A stretch of 31,433 nucleotides of DNA from RGIG995 sp045603745. Its GTDB lineage: Bacteria; Bacillota; Clostridia; Oscillospirales; UBA644. The stretch lies in contig JAZUMQ010000006.1 of NCBI GenBank assembly GCA_045603745.1, positions 1 through 31,433 on the forward strand. Reading direction: 5' to 3'. Below the pieces are notes generated by a model that ran no database searches, had not been told where the DNA came from, and saw only the letters and a list, made by a program, of their open reading frames with translations. A program made the position numbers and the translations under genes. Shown one piece after another: positions 14,035 to 23,900 of the stretch (within the stretch, counting starts at the first letter, position 1; the number at the start of each line of letters is the position of its first letter).

Positions 14035-14736
14035 TTGACTAATATCGTCGGTCCGATTCGTCGGGCAATTCAGGAATATGATATGATTTCCGAAGGCGAC
14101 CGGATTGCCGTCGGGGTCTCCGGAGGAAAAGATTCCGGCGCATTGCTGTTTGCGTTGGAACGTCTCTCTCATTTTTATCCTAAAAAGTTTACTCTCGTAG
14201 CGGTTATTATCGACATGGGAGTAGGTATGGACTATACTCCGTTGGAGGAAAAAATCCGAGCTTCCGGAATCGAATGTGTCCGAAAAGAAACGGACATTTC
14301 CCACATTATTTTTGACGTGCGAAAAGAATCTAACCCCTGCGCTCTCTGTGCCGTTATGCGGCGGGGAGCTCTGAACCGTGCGGCGGTGGAATTGGGGTGT
14401 AATAAAGTTGCTCTCGGACACCACTATGACGACGTTCTTGAAACTTTTCTTCTCAACCTGATTCACGGCGGTCGATTGGGGTGCTTTCAGCCGGTTACCT
14501 ACTTGGATCGTATGGATATTACGGTTATTCGTCCTATGATCTACGTGCAGGAAAAATTCGTAAAAGGATTCTGTTATTCCAACGAAATCCCGGTAATCAG
14601 TAATCCTTGTCCCTCAAACGGTTTGACCGAGCGACAGGAGATGAAGGATCTGATGAAAGAACTTGAAAAACGCTATCCCGGTCTGCGGAAGCGCATATTT
14701 GGTGCCCTTCAGCGCTCCGGATTGGATCAATGGTGA
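14035..14736 (+). CDS. tRNA 2-thiocytidine synthetase family protein (TtcA-like)
   Basis: A 233-residue PP-loop ATPase with SGGKDS (29-34) for ATP binding, C102 and C105 in NPCALC, C192 in NPCPSNG, and GHHYDDVLET (128-137). Three cysteines of this pattern hold an iron-sulfur cluster in TtcA, which thiolates C32 of some tRNAs. The shorter length compared with E. coli TtcA is usual for Firmicute members, and another thiolation target is possible. The start is TTG at 14035 after GGAGG (14023-14027). No promoter of its own is visible; it lies 13 bases behind the rplT terminator. Confidence 0.8.
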   Translation: MTNIVGPIRRAIQEYDMISEGDRIAVGVSGGKDSGALLFALERLSHFYPKKFTLVAVIIDMGVGMDYTPLEEKIRASGIECVRKETDISHIIFDVRKESNPCALCAVMRRGALNRAAVELGCNKVALGHHYDDVLETFLLNLIHGGRLGCFQPVTYLDRMDITVIRPMIYVQEKFVKGFCYSNEIPVISNPCPSNGLTERQEMKDLMKELEKRYPGLRKRIFGALQRSGLDQW

Positions 14737-14764
14737 AAAAAGTGTATCATTTTTCGGAATCCTA

Positions 14765-14793
14765 TTGTGCTTTTTCACCGATTATGGTATAAT
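14765..14793 (+). promoter_or_regulatory. Promoter of the tmk-to-trhP operon
   Basis: TTGTGC (14765-14770), 17 bases, TATAAT (14788-14793). A perfect palindrome begins at the last base of the -10 box. Confidence 0.75.
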
Positions 14794-14816
14794 TAGTTAT
14801 AATTTATTATAACTAA
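14793..14816. promoter_or_regulatory. Perfect 10-bp inverted repeat over the tmk start region
   Basis: TTAGTTATAA, four bases TTTA, then TTATAACTAA. It covers the expected transcription start and would suit a dimeric repressor's operator, or form a 5' hairpin on the mRNA that ends just before the ribosome site GGAGAG (14820-14825). Confidence 0.55.
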
Positions 14817-14834
14817 AGCGGAGAGTGTATGGGT

Positions 14835-15500
14835 ATGAAACGTTTGTTTATTATCGAGGGGATCGACGGTTCCGGAAAAACGACCCAGGTTTCCTTGTTG
14901 CGTCAACGGCTTTTGCAGATCGGCAAAAACGTTACACAGATCAAATTACCGAATTACGGTTCTCCCGCCTGCGCCCCAGTAGAACAGTATCTTGCCGGTG
15001 TATACGGTGCCGAAGCGGATTCGGTCAACGCCTACGCGGCTTCCGCTTTTTTTGCCGTCGACCGTTTTGCATATTATAAAACCGGTTGGGGAGAAGATTA
15101 TCACGCCGGTAAGGTTGTTTTGTCTGATCGGTACGTTTCTTCCAATTTGCTCCATCAATGCGCAAAATTGCCTGCGGAACAACGGATTCCTTATATGGAA
15201 TGGCTTTATGATTTTGAGTTTAACAAAATGGGAATCCCTCGCCCCGATGCCGTCTTTTATCTGGACGTTCCCCCGAAAATCACCGGTGGTCTTATGACCG
15301 GACGGTACGAAGGGGACGAATCGAAAAAAGATATTCATGAGCGCGATACGGAATATTTGCGTCGGTGTTACGAAATGGGGTTGTATTGTTGCGAAAACCT
15401 CGGATTTCATCGGATCACTTGTCTTGATGATAATGGCAAAATGCTCCCAAAAGATGCTATTTCCGATGCGATTTTCCGGCAAATTGAACCTTTACTGTAA
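14835..15500 (+). CDS. tmk: dTMP kinase (thymidylate kinase)
   Basis: Phosphorylates dTMP to dTDP for DNA synthesis. P-loop GIDGSGKT at 9-16, the SDRY motif in VVLSDRYVSSNLL, and a lid-like RYEGDESKKDIHERD near residue 155. The 221-residue length fits; this is the branch common in clostridia. ATG 14835 is chosen over ATG 14829 because GGAGAG lies nine bases before it rather than three. It is the first gene of a run of seven with gaps of 14 bases or less. Confidence 0.88.
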   Translation: MKRLFIIEGIDGSGKTTQVSLLRQRLLQIGKNVTQIKLPNYGSPACAPVEQYLAGVYGAEADSVNAYAASAFFAVDRFAYYKTGWGEDYHAGKVVLSDRYVSSNLLHQCAKLPAEQRIPYMEWLYDFEFNKMGIPRPDAVFYLDVPPKITGGLMTGRYEGDESKKDIHERDTEYLRRCYEMGLYCCENLGFHRITCLDDNGKMLPKDAISDAIFRQIEPLL

Positions 15501-15514
15501 TTTTTGGAGGCATT

Positions 15515-16348
15515 ATGGCTTCAGCAATTATTCGCGGTTATGATAACCGATATGCCTTGACCGACCTTTGGGGACAAGCCTTTGGCGACGAAGGGGAATT
15601 TATTTCCGATATGTATGCCTGTGGGTATCTTAAACCCTCGGACATCTTTGCCCTGACGGAAGACGGACGATTGATGGCGGCTTTGTTTTTGCCGGAATAC
15701 CGAATCCGAGTACAAGGAACGGATCTTCCCATTCGCCTGCTCAGTTGCGTTGCCACCGATCCCTATCAGCAGGGGAAGGGATATATGTCTCGTTTGATTT
15801 CCCGTGTGCTGGAATTGATCCGTGACGATTGTTGCGGTGTTTGTGTAATTCCCGTGTCGGAAAGCCTTTATGAGTTTTATGAAAAATTCGGTTTTTCTAC
15901 GGCGTTTTGGATTTCGGAACAGGTCATAGAATCGGACGGAAGTTCTTCCGATGATCCCATTAGTTTTTCTTCCGAAGATCCCGCGTCGTACTATAACGAA
16001 TACTTCCGTAAATATGCAAAAGACGGCTGTGTTTATAAGACCGAAGAACGGTTTTTGCAAGCAGTCAAAGAATATACTCACCCAACGCAACCCTGTGAAT
16101 TTTGCACCTATTCCGACGGTTTTGCCTTTGTCCAACGCAATCCCGCGGAAATTTTGGTTCGGGAATGGACCGGAAACGCTGATGTTTTGGGGAAAGCCCT
16201 TGGGGAGCGCTACCATTTACCGGTAAGAATTCAAAGTCCCACCGGCGAAGGGGAGAAGCACCCTATCGGAATGCTTTGTTCCTTCTCGGAAGAGCTGACC
16301 ACCCTTGCCGAAACGTCAGATTTGTATCTGAATTGTATGTATAACTGA
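15515..16348 (+). CDS. GNAT-family N-acetyltransferase
   Basis: A 277-residue protein. The N-terminal half is a GNAT domain: FGDEGEFISDMY and LSCVATDPYQQGKGYMSRLI, where QQGKGY is the acetyl-CoA loop, then YEFYEKFGF. The C-terminal half contains a second, weaker domain as in longer GNAT or Eis-type proteins. The acetylated substrate is unknown. GGAGG lies before the ATG, 14 bases after tmk. Confidence 0.8.
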   Translation: MASAIIRGYDNRYALTDLWGQAFGDEGEFISDMYACGYLKPSDIFALTEDGRLMAALFLPEYRIRVQGTDLPIRLLSCVATDPYQQGKGYMSRLISRVLELIRDDCCGVCVIPVSESLYEFYEKFGFSTAFWISEQVIESDGSSSDDPISFSSEDPASYYNEYFRKYAKDGCVYKTEERFLQAVKEYTHPTQPCEFCTYSDGFAFVQRNPAEILVREWTGNADVLGKALGERYHLPVRIQSPTGEGEKHPIGMLCSFSEELTTLAETSDLYLNCMYN

Positions 16349-16358
16349 GGTGATAAAT

Positions 16359-16910
16359 ATGGTATACGTTCTGCTTGCGGACGGCTTTGAAGAAGTGGAA
16401 GCCCTTGCTCCCGTTGATTTTTTGCGCCGTACCGGAGTTGCGGTTAAAACGGTTTCTTTGACCGGAAAGCCTGTTTGCGGTGCCCATGGAGTGGAAGTGG
16501 TTGCCGATGTCAATTTGTCTGACGTAGATTTCTCCGACGGAGAAATGATCGTGCTTCCCGGTGGAATGCCCGGCACCACTCATTTGGACGAATGCCCCCG
16601 AATGACGGAAATCCTCGCTTCGGTGTATGACCGTGGAGGGTATCTTGCCGCCATCTGTGCTGCCCCGATGGTTCTCGGGAAAAGAGGCTATTTGCGGAAG
16701 AAAGAAGCCACTTGTTATCCCGGTTTTGAAGAATATCTCGCCGAAGCTCGGATTTCGGAAAGCTCCGTCGTTCGGGACGGCCGCATTATTACCGCAAAAT
16801 CTGCCGGTTTTGCTTGGCAGTTCGGCTATGTTTTAGCAGAAATTTTCGTCGGAAAAGACACCTGTGAAAAGGTTCGTCAGAATCTGTACCTTCCCCCTTT
16901 TGGAGAATGA
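16359..16910 (+). CDS. DJ-1/PfpI-family protein
   Basis: A 183-residue protein with the nucleophile-elbow cysteine C100 in AAICAAPMVLG and the partner acid E14 in ADGFEEVEA; the LPGGMPGTTHL loop is also typical. The DJ-1 branch (YajL/ThiJ-like) includes redox-sensing proteins and disputed deglycases, so no reaction is assigned. ATG 16359 is preferred over GTG 16350 because GAGGTGAT overlaps the latter and lies six bases before the ATG. It ends one base before the next gene. Confidence 0.85.
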   Translation: MVYVLLADGFEEVEALAPVDFLRRTGVAVKTVSLTGKPVCGAHGVEVVADVNLSDVDFSDGEMIVLPGGMPGTTHLDECPRMTEILASVYDRGGYLAAICAAPMVLGKRGYLRKKEATCYPGFEEYLAEARISESSVVRDGRIITAKSAGFAWQFGYVLAEIFVGKDTCEKVRQNLYLPPFGE

Positions 16911-16911
16911 T

Positions 16912-17733
16912 ATGAAAAAAATAATTGCCGTTTCTATCACTTCTACATTGATTTTCGTCATTCTTTGGATTTTGAAATTGTTTGAGGTTACGGATAACCC
17001 CCTGATCCTCAGTTTGATCGGCGCCGCGTTATTTCTTTGCGGGTCGTTGATTTTGAAAGTTCTTACGCCGCGAATTCGAGCTCCTCGCTTCTTTTCGGTC
17101 AATCCTATGTCTTCTTTGGAGTGGCAACTGACCGGTTGTCTTTGTGTTCTTTTGATTTGCGGTTCTTTTTTAATCAACTATTTCACGTCAATCTTCTATC
17201 GCCTTTTGGCCGTTGACGTTCCTGCCGCATTTTCCGGAGCGCAATACTCTTCGGTGGGAGTTGCGATTCTGTGCATTGCCGTTCTTCCCGCCTTGTTTGA
17301 AGAATTGTTTTTCCGCGGTGCGGTGCTGACTATGCTCCGTTCTGCAAAAATAAAAACCGTTGCGGTAATCGGATTTTCTGCTCTCTTGTTTATGCTTTTG
17401 CATGGACCCAGCTGGTATTTTTTGACGGATTTTTATGCCGGCGTCATGTTGGCGTTGTTGGTTTATTTTTCCGGATCGATCTATGCGTCGATTATGGCAC
17501 ATTTTATTTCTAATTTTATTTCCTATTTTTTAGCTCATTACGGAACCCGTCTGGTAGACGCCGGGATCGGCGATCTGACAATCCACGTGATCGTCGTCTG
17601 TCTTATCGGTGCTGTTTGTCACCTGTTACACCTGCTGAAAAAACTCATTCTTAAGCATGAAAAAGAAGATCGTTCCCGCATCAATGAAAATTCCCGCCGT
17701 TGGGAAGAAAAAATGGCAAAAGGAGAGAAGTAA
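16912..17733 (+). CDS. CPBP-family intramembrane metalloprotease
   Basis: A 273-residue polytopic membrane protein. The three family motifs are EELFFR (E130, E131, R135), H164 in FMLLHG and HFISN (H197, N201), which form the metal site of CPBP/Rce1-like (Abi) proteases. The substrate in bacteria is seldom known; some members act in bacteriocin self-immunity or peptide maturation, but no such genes are next to it. ATG 16912 has GGAGA six bases upstream, inside the end of the previous gene. It precedes mltG by two bases. Confidence 0.87.
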   Translation: MKKIIAVSITSTLIFVILWILKLFEVTDNPLILSLIGAALFLCGSLILKVLTPRIRAPRFFSVNPMSSLEWQLTGCLCVLLICGSFLINYFTSIFYRLLAVDVPAAFSGAQYSSVGVAILCIAVLPALFEELFFRGAVLTMLRSAKIKTVAVIGFSALLFMLLHGPSWYFLTDFYAGVMLALLVYFSGSIYASIMAHFISNFISYFLAHYGTRLVDAGIGDLTIHVIVVCLIGAVCHLLHLLKKLILKHEKEDRSRINENSRRWEEKMAKGEK

Positions 17734-17735
17734 TT

Positions 17736-18824
17736 ATGGGAAGAAGAGGAAAAAAGTCCAAAAAGCTTACCCTGTTGATCGTTCTTGGCGTGATCTTGGT
17801 TTTGATCGCCGCTGCCGCGATTACCGTTGCCGTGATTTACTCGAATCTTCAGAAAGACGTGAACGGAGACGATTCTTTGACCGATCTGGTCACCATCGAA
17901 ATCGTTTCCGGTGACAGTACCAAGAGGATCGCCTCAAAGCTGGAAGAAAAAGGAGTCATTGATTTCCCCTTTTGGTTCGTTTTGATGGCACGCCAACAAA
18001 GTATTGATAATAAATTACAGATCGGTACTTACGAATTCAGTGTCGGTGATTCTTATCAAGAAATTCTGAATATCCTCAAAAAAGCCCCCAACTACCGTCC
18101 TTCGGTTCGCATCGGTTTTGCGGAAGGGGCAGAGGTGACCGATATTATCGAAAAATTCCTTACCGTCGGTGCGGAAAACGGCACGACCTGGACCCAAGCC
18201 GGATTTGATGCCGCACTGTTAGCGGAATACGATTGCCCCTATATTCCCAAGGTTGATTCTTTGCCGGAAGGGGTTCCCACTTATGCCCGATTGGAAGGAT
18301 TTTTATACCCCGATACTTACGATTTCTTCCTCGATTCCACCGAAGAGGAATTGTTTGCCAAGATGATTGGTCAATTCAATCGAAAAGCGGAAGCTTTCGG
18401 TCTTGTGGCAAAGGCTCAGGCGGCGGATATGACCGTTTACGAGGCGATGATTCTCGGATCGATTATTCAGCGGGAATCTGGCAACGTCAAGGATTTTCCC
18501 TTGATTTCTTCTGTGTTCAATAATCGACTGGACATTGATATGAAATTGCAAAGTGATGCTGCGGTCAACTATATGATTCCTAAGGACGAACGCCGACCCG
18601 GTTGTACTTACGAACAGTTGAATACCGACACTCCTTATAATATCTATATGCACAAAGGACTGCCCCCCACCCCCATTTGCTGTTCTCGTATGGAGGCCGT
18701 TATCTCTGCTTGCGAACCTCAGGAAAGTGATTATTATTACTTTATCGGTACTCCTGACGGTGTTACCATTTTTGCGAAGACCTATGAGGAACATCTCATC
18801 AACGTCAATAAGTATTTGCGATAA
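17736..18824 (+). CDS. mltG: Endolytic murein transglycosylase MltG
   Basis: Cuts growing peptidoglycan strands at the membrane and so releases them from synthesis. The 362-residue protein has a basic N-terminus, one membrane helix (about 11-36), a LysM-like domain (VSGDSTKRIASKLEEKGVI) and the YceG catalytic domain with E247 in SIIQRES and the conserved TPYNIYMHKGLPPTPI. The start is set at ATG 17736 after AAAGGAGAG. The order mltG-trmR-trhP is also found in Bacillus (yrrL-yrrM-yrrN/O). Confidence 0.93.
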   Translation: MGRRGKKSKKLTLLIVLGVILVLIAAAAITVAVIYSNLQKDVNGDDSLTDLVTIEIVSGDSTKRIASKLEEKGVIDFPFWFVLMARQQSIDNKLQIGTYEFSVGDSYQEILNILKKAPNYRPSVRIGFAEGAEVTDIIEKFLTVGAENGTTWTQAGFDAALLAEYDCPYIPKVDSLPEGVPTYARLEGFLYPDTYDFFLDSTEEELFAKMIGQFNRKAEAFGLVAKAQAADMTVYEAMILGSIIQRESGNVKDFPLISSVFNNRLDIDMKLQSDAAVNYMIPKDERRPGCTYEQLNTDTPYNIYMHKGLPPTPICCSRMEAVISACEPQESDYYYFIGTPDGVTIFAKTYEEHLINVNKYLR

Positions 18825-18836
18825 GGAGAGCCTTTC

Positions 18837-19505
18837 ATGGCGCTTGACTGTCTGATTGATCCGGTGACCGAACGGTATTTAAGTTCGTTGCCGTCTTTGA
18901 TGCCGAAATCTCTTTTGGATTTTGAAGCAGAGGTTCGATCTGCCGGTTTTCCCGTGTCGTCTCGGGAAGCGATGGATTTGCTGATTTTTCTTTGTCATGC
19001 CCATCAACCCCGCCGTATTCTCGAAATCGGTACCTGTGTCGGTTTTTCCGCCCTTACCATGGCAACGGTCTGTCCGGGTGTATCTATTGACACCATCGAG
19101 CGAAACCCCGCCATGATTCCCGATGCGAAAAATAATTTTGCGCGGTTTCAAAAAGACAATATCACGCTTTTTGAAGGCGATGCCGGAGTGATCTTACCAA
19201 ACCTTTCCGGCCCCTACGATCTGATTTATCTCGACGCGGCAAAAGGGCAGTACCCCACCTATCTTCCCGAATGTATCCGGCTTCTTGCCGAGGGTGGCAT
19301 TTTTATTTCCGATGACGTGTTGTTTCGCGGTCAGGTTTCTGCCGGAAAACCCGATTGCCACCGCAATCAAACGATCGTCAATCGTCTGGACGAATATCTT
19401 CATTTGTTAAAAAACGATTCACGATTGATTACTACCGTCCTTCCTATCAGCGACGGAATGACTTTATCAGTGAAACGGAGGTGTGTTCCCGATGAAAAAA
19501 CCTGA
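18837..19505 (+). CDS. trmR: tRNA 5-hydroxyuridine methyltransferase (TrmR-like O-methyltransferase)
   Basis: A 222-residue SAM methyltransferase of the caffeoyl-CoA type. Motif I is LEIGTCVGFSALTMA, the acidic residue for SAM ribose is in IDTIERN, and YLDAAKGQY with SDDVLFRGQV supplies the metal site. In Bacillus the TrmR protein encoded beside mltG methylates 5-hydroxyuridine at tRNA position 34, and the hydroxylase TrhP follows downstream, as here. Gene order makes that function much more likely than catechol methylation. Its end overlaps the next gene by 14 bases. Confidence 0.82.
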   Translation: MALDCLIDPVTERYLSSLPSLMPKSLLDFEAEVRSAGFPVSSREAMDLLIFLCHAHQPRRILEIGTCVGFSALTMATVCPGVSIDTIERNPAMIPDAKNNFARFQKDNITLFEGDAGVILPNLSGPYDLIYLDAAKGQYPTYLPECIRLLAEGGIFISDDVLFRGQVSAGKPDCHRNQTIVNRLDEYLHLLKNDSRLITTVLPISDGMTLSVKRRCVPDEKT

Positions 19506-20727
19506 AATTTTGGCCCCTGCAGGCGACTTTTCCCGCCTTATCTATGCCCTTGAATACGGTGCGGACGCCGTATACGTTGGGGGAGAGGAGTTTTCTCTTC
19601 GTGCCGCTGCGGGGAATTTTTCCCGCGCTGAACTGAAGCGTGCCGTGGAATACGTCCACGGAAAACAGAAGAAAATTTACGTTGCCTGTAACGTCGTTCC
19701 CCGCAATGAGGAAATCGATCGATTGCCGGAATACGCCGCCTTTTTACAAGAGGCTGGGGTTGACGCCGCCATTATTTCAGACATGGGTTCCTTTGCCGTA
19801 TTCCGTCGGCATGCCCCAAAGGTGGATATTCATATTTCCACTCAGGCAAACGTTACGAATTATGAAACCTGCATGGCGTGGTATCACCTTGGTGCTAAAC
19901 GCGTGGTTTTGGCGCGGGAACTGTCTTTGGACGAGATTCTTCAAATTCGTCGCCGTGTTCCCGAAGACTTGGAATTGGAAGCTTTTGTCCACGGAGCAAT
20001 GTGTATGGCATACTCCGGACGTTGTCTTCTTTCCCAATTTTTAACCGGCAGAGATTCCAACCGAGGATACTGTGCTCAGCCTTGTCGCTGGAAATATGCC
20101 TTGATGGAAGAAAAACGTCCCGGTCAGTATTTTCCGGTGGAAGAGACCAACGACGGAACGCTTTTCATGAATTCCAAAGATTTGTCTATGATCGAACACC
20201 TTCCCGAACTGTGTGAGGCCGGGATTTCCAGCTTCAAAATCGAAGGACGGATCAAGACTGAATATTATGTGGCGGTGATTACCCAAGCTTACCGCCGGGC
20301 GTTGGACGATTGTTTCTCTGACGTGATTGCCTACGGAAAAAATCTTCCCGCCTATGTGGATCAAGTCGATATGGTCAGCCACCGTCCTTACTATACCGGA
20401 TTTTATTTTCCCGACCCGGAAATGAACGGTCAAAATTATTCCGAGCCGTCGTATATCCGCAATTATGAATTGGTGGGCATGATCACCGGATATGATGCAT
20501 TACGCCGCCGCTTGCTCGTAACCGAGAAGAATAAAATCAACGCGGGAGACGAATTGATTATTGTTGAACCGGGGCAACCATTACGCAAATTTTCCGCTAC
20601 CCGAATGTTTGACGAGGCCGATGCTCAGATTCTTTTTGCCCCTCACCCGGAAATGAAAATCACCATCGAATACGATAAATATGTCTCCTCACATTCCTTC
20701 CTTGTTCGCAAAAACACAACCTTTTAA
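19492..20727 (+). CDS. Peptidase U32-family tRNA hydroxylation protein (TrhP-like)
   Basis: A 411-residue U32-family protein. The family signature is EAFVHGAMCMAYSGRCLLS, and four cysteines (C171, C178, C194, C198) form the presumed iron-sulfur site. Relatives (TrhP/YegQ, YrrN, YrrO) make 5-hydroxyuridine at tRNA U34 using prephenate; RlhA hydroxylates rRNA instead. Direct coupling to trmR favours the tRNA role. Bacillus has two copies in tandem, but only one is seen here. ATG 19492 follows GGAGGTG by eight bases, within the end of trmR. A strong terminator closes the operon. Confidence 0.82.
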   Translation: MKKPEILAPAGDFSRLIYALEYGADAVYVGGEEFSLRAAAGNFSRAELKRAVEYVHGKQKKIYVACNVVPRNEEIDRLPEYAAFLQEAGVDAAIISDMGSFAVFRRHAPKVDIHISTQANVTNYETCMAWYHLGAKRVVLARELSLDEILQIRRRVPEDLELEAFVHGAMCMAYSGRCLLSQFLTGRDSNRGYCAQPCRWKYALMEEKRPGQYFPVEETNDGTLFMNSKDLSMIEHLPELCEAGISSFKIEGRIKTEYYVAVITQAYRRALDDCFSDVIAYGKNLPAYVDQVDMVSHRPYYTGFYFPDPEMNGQNYSEPSYIRNYELVGMITGYDALRRRLLVTEKNKINAGDELIIVEPGQPLRKFSATRMFDEADAQILFAPHPEMKITIEYDKYVSSHSFLVRKNTTF

Positions 20728-20742
20728 TCTTGTAAAGTCAGA

Positions 20743-20774
20743 AGACAGAGAATTTTGAATTCTCTGTCTTTTTA
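20743..20774 (+). terminator. Terminator of the tmk-trhP operon
   Basis: AGACAGAGAATT (20743-20754) and AATTCTCTGTCT (20758-20769) with a three-base loop, then TTTTT. Confidence 0.9.
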
Positions 20775-20835
20775 AGTGGTTTTTACTGCGAAATCGACAT
20801 TTTTTGAACAAATTCTTCCATTTTTCATTCTTGTA

Positions 20836-20864
20836 TTGCAATTCTTTAGAATTTATGATATATT
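20836..20864 (+). promoter_or_regulatory. Promoter of the dockerin/cohesin operon
   Basis: TTGCAA (20836-20841), 17 bases, TATATT (20859-20864). An AT-rich tract lies upstream (20792-20835). The untranslated leader to the GTG start is about 50 bases. Confidence 0.75.
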
Positions 20865-20921
20865 CTTACTGGTGTTTCATTTAATGGGCAAAAAAATAAG
20901 ACTGATCCGGAGGCAGATATT

Positions 20922-23900
20922 GTGAGGATTGTAAATAAAATATTTCTTTGCTTACTGATCTCAATATTTACAATGATGGTCTTTTCTGAAATAAAAATGC
21001 CGGAAGCAAGTGCGAAGGATCTTGATCGAACGGAATATACTCCGATTTCTACAAAGGAAGAATTGAATGCCGTACGTAACGACCTTTCCGGAAAATACTA
21101 TTTAACGAACGATATTGTATTTTCCGACACAGATTTTATCATCGGGGGAGATTTCTACAATAATGGACAAGGTTGGATTCCGTTCGGTTCCGATTTGGCA
21201 AATCCTTTCTGTGGAATCTTCGACGGAAACGGTTTTTCTATAATAAATTTATCTCTTAATATTAATGGTAATTCCAACGTTTACGCAGGACTTTTTGGTT
21301 TCAGTAAAGGTGCTATATTAAACTTAGGTTTAGAAAATGCAGATATTTCGGCTAAAACGGGATCTTATTCCTCCTTTGTATATGCCGGAGGAATCGTCGG
21401 CTTTTGTTCTTCCGGTACGGTGAAAAATTGCTATTTTCAGGGGAAAATTCACGCAAGTTCTCCTAAAAATTCTATCGCAGGCGGTATTGTTGGAATGGCG
21501 TTCGGTTCTTGCGATGTAAGAAATTGTTATAATACCGGAAGTATAAACGCAACCTCTTCAGACCGGGCAAAGGCCGGTGGAATCGTTGGCTCAATTTCCG
21601 GCAGTTCTTCCTGTATAAGCAACAGTTTTAATATGGGATCTGTGGCTACCGGAGATTCTGAAAATTCCTGTAGTGGCGGAATTGTGGGTGAATGTTCTTC
21701 TGCGGCGGTCAGCAACAGTTACAATGTTGGAATTGTTTCCGGTCGTAACTCCGGTGGAATTTCAGGAGTCCTGAACAGTGGAACGATAAGTGATTGTTAT
21801 TATTTAGAATATCTGTCTAAGGGTGTAGGAAAGGGAGATAATGCCGGTAAAATGTGTTCTTGGGACGATTTGATGAAACAAGAAACTTTTATCGGATTTG
21901 ATTTTGAATTGATTTGGGTTTTCAATGATTCAAATCAATATCCCTGTCCCGTTCTTCGGGAATTTGGTGCACCTGTTTGGAATACAAATGCAAATACTGT
22001 CGAATTTGCAGGAGGAACCGGCGTTCCTTGGGATCCGTTTTTGATCGGGACAAAAGAACATTTAAATCGTGTTCGCAATGATCCGAACTCTTATTTTAAA
22101 CTGATCAACGACATCATATTTGACGATGCCGACTTTTCTCTCGGAGGGGACTATTATAACGATGGTTCCGGGTGGGAACCGATTGGAAATTCCGCGGCTC
22201 ATTCCTTTTCGGGAAACTTTGACGGAGACGGTTACGTTATCCAAAATTTGTACATCAATATTAATCCTTCTAAAGATGCTTACGGAGGATTGTTTGGCTA
22301 TAGCACCGGGAAAATCAAAAATCTTGGAATGGTAAATTCTGATATTACGGTAAAAACAACGGATCTTTCCGTCGACGCATTTGCCGGAAGCATTGTCGGA
22401 TTATCTTGCAACGACGTAACAAACTGCTACAATACAGGAACGATCTGTGGGAACAGTGCCGGCGGAATTGTGGGGTATCTTTCTTCCGGTACGATAAGTA
22501 AATGCTACAATAGTGGAACGGTAGTGTCGGATTACGAAGCTGGCGGGATTGTGGGGTATTCTGTCGGAAAAATAGACGAGTGCTATAGTGTTGGTGGCGT
22601 TATCTCGTCTTCCACCTATGCTCAAATCGGTGGAATCGCCGGAAGCTCAAATGGAGAGACCAATTATTGTTATTATCTGAACTCCGATTATCCCGGAATT
22701 GGCAACGGAACCGATCATTGTGTTGGATATACCGTTTCTCAGATGTTGCAAGCGTCTTCCTTTTCCGGTTTTGATTTTGATACCGTCTGGACAATGGCAG
22801 GAAATTCTGATTATCTTTACCCCGAATTGCAGAAGGTAAAAATGCAATTTACCAAGAAATTTGTTTCCATTGCGGTTACCGCATTGCCTACAAAGACCGA
22901 GTATCTGGAGGCAAAAGATGTTCTTGATCTTTCCGGTGGAAAATTGACCGTAACTTATAATAACGGAATGACGGAGGAATTAAATCTCTCCGAAGTCTCC
23001 GTAACAGGATTTGATGATACGAAGATCGGTGAACAGACCTTAACTGTTTCATACAACGACGTGATTACAACGTTCAAAATAAACGTAGTTGCAAAATCCC
23101 TTGACTCCATTGCAATCACGCAGAACCCTGCCAAACAGATTTATTGGAAAGGAGAATCCCTAGATCTCTCCGGAATGGTTGTTTCGGCGCATTATAACAA
23201 CGATACCTCGGAACTGATTACCGATTATACCGTTGAGGGCGACGTCGCCACTCCCGGAGAAAAGACGATTACCGTCTCGTATAAAGGAAAAACAACTACA
23301 TTTTCCGTTACGGTCAAGGAAAAATCTCTTGTTTCCATTGCTATCACTGAAAAACCCAAAAAGTTGATCTATTTGGAAGGGGATAAATTCGTTAAATCCG
23401 GTTTGGTCGTCACTGCCTATTACGACGACACTTCCTCGAAAAAAATTACGGAATACACCGTTAGCGGCTATACTTCCAGCCCGGGTACAAAAATCATTAC
23501 CGTCACGTATCAGGATAAAACCGCCACCTTCCCCGTAACGGTTGAAGCAAAAAGGCTAACTTCCATTAAAGTTATCAAGAAGCCTTCCAAAACTACTTAT
23601 CTGGAAGGGGAGACATTTGATCCTTCAGGCATGGTCGTCAAAGTTTATTACAATAACGATACTTCTGAAGAGATCATAGATTATACCGTAATAAGTGATT
23701 TTTCAACCCCGGGGATAAAGTTGGTTACCATTGCTTATGGAGATAAAACCGTATCTCTCACCGTGACGGTCAATCCCCGCGTTCCTTCGGTGATTACTTC
23801 AGATAAATATGCCATAGCAGATGGGAATCTCAGCAAGATTCCGATCGGAACACCGATCAGCACCTTGCTTTCCAATTTGAATGAAGGAGTTTTCTGTAAA

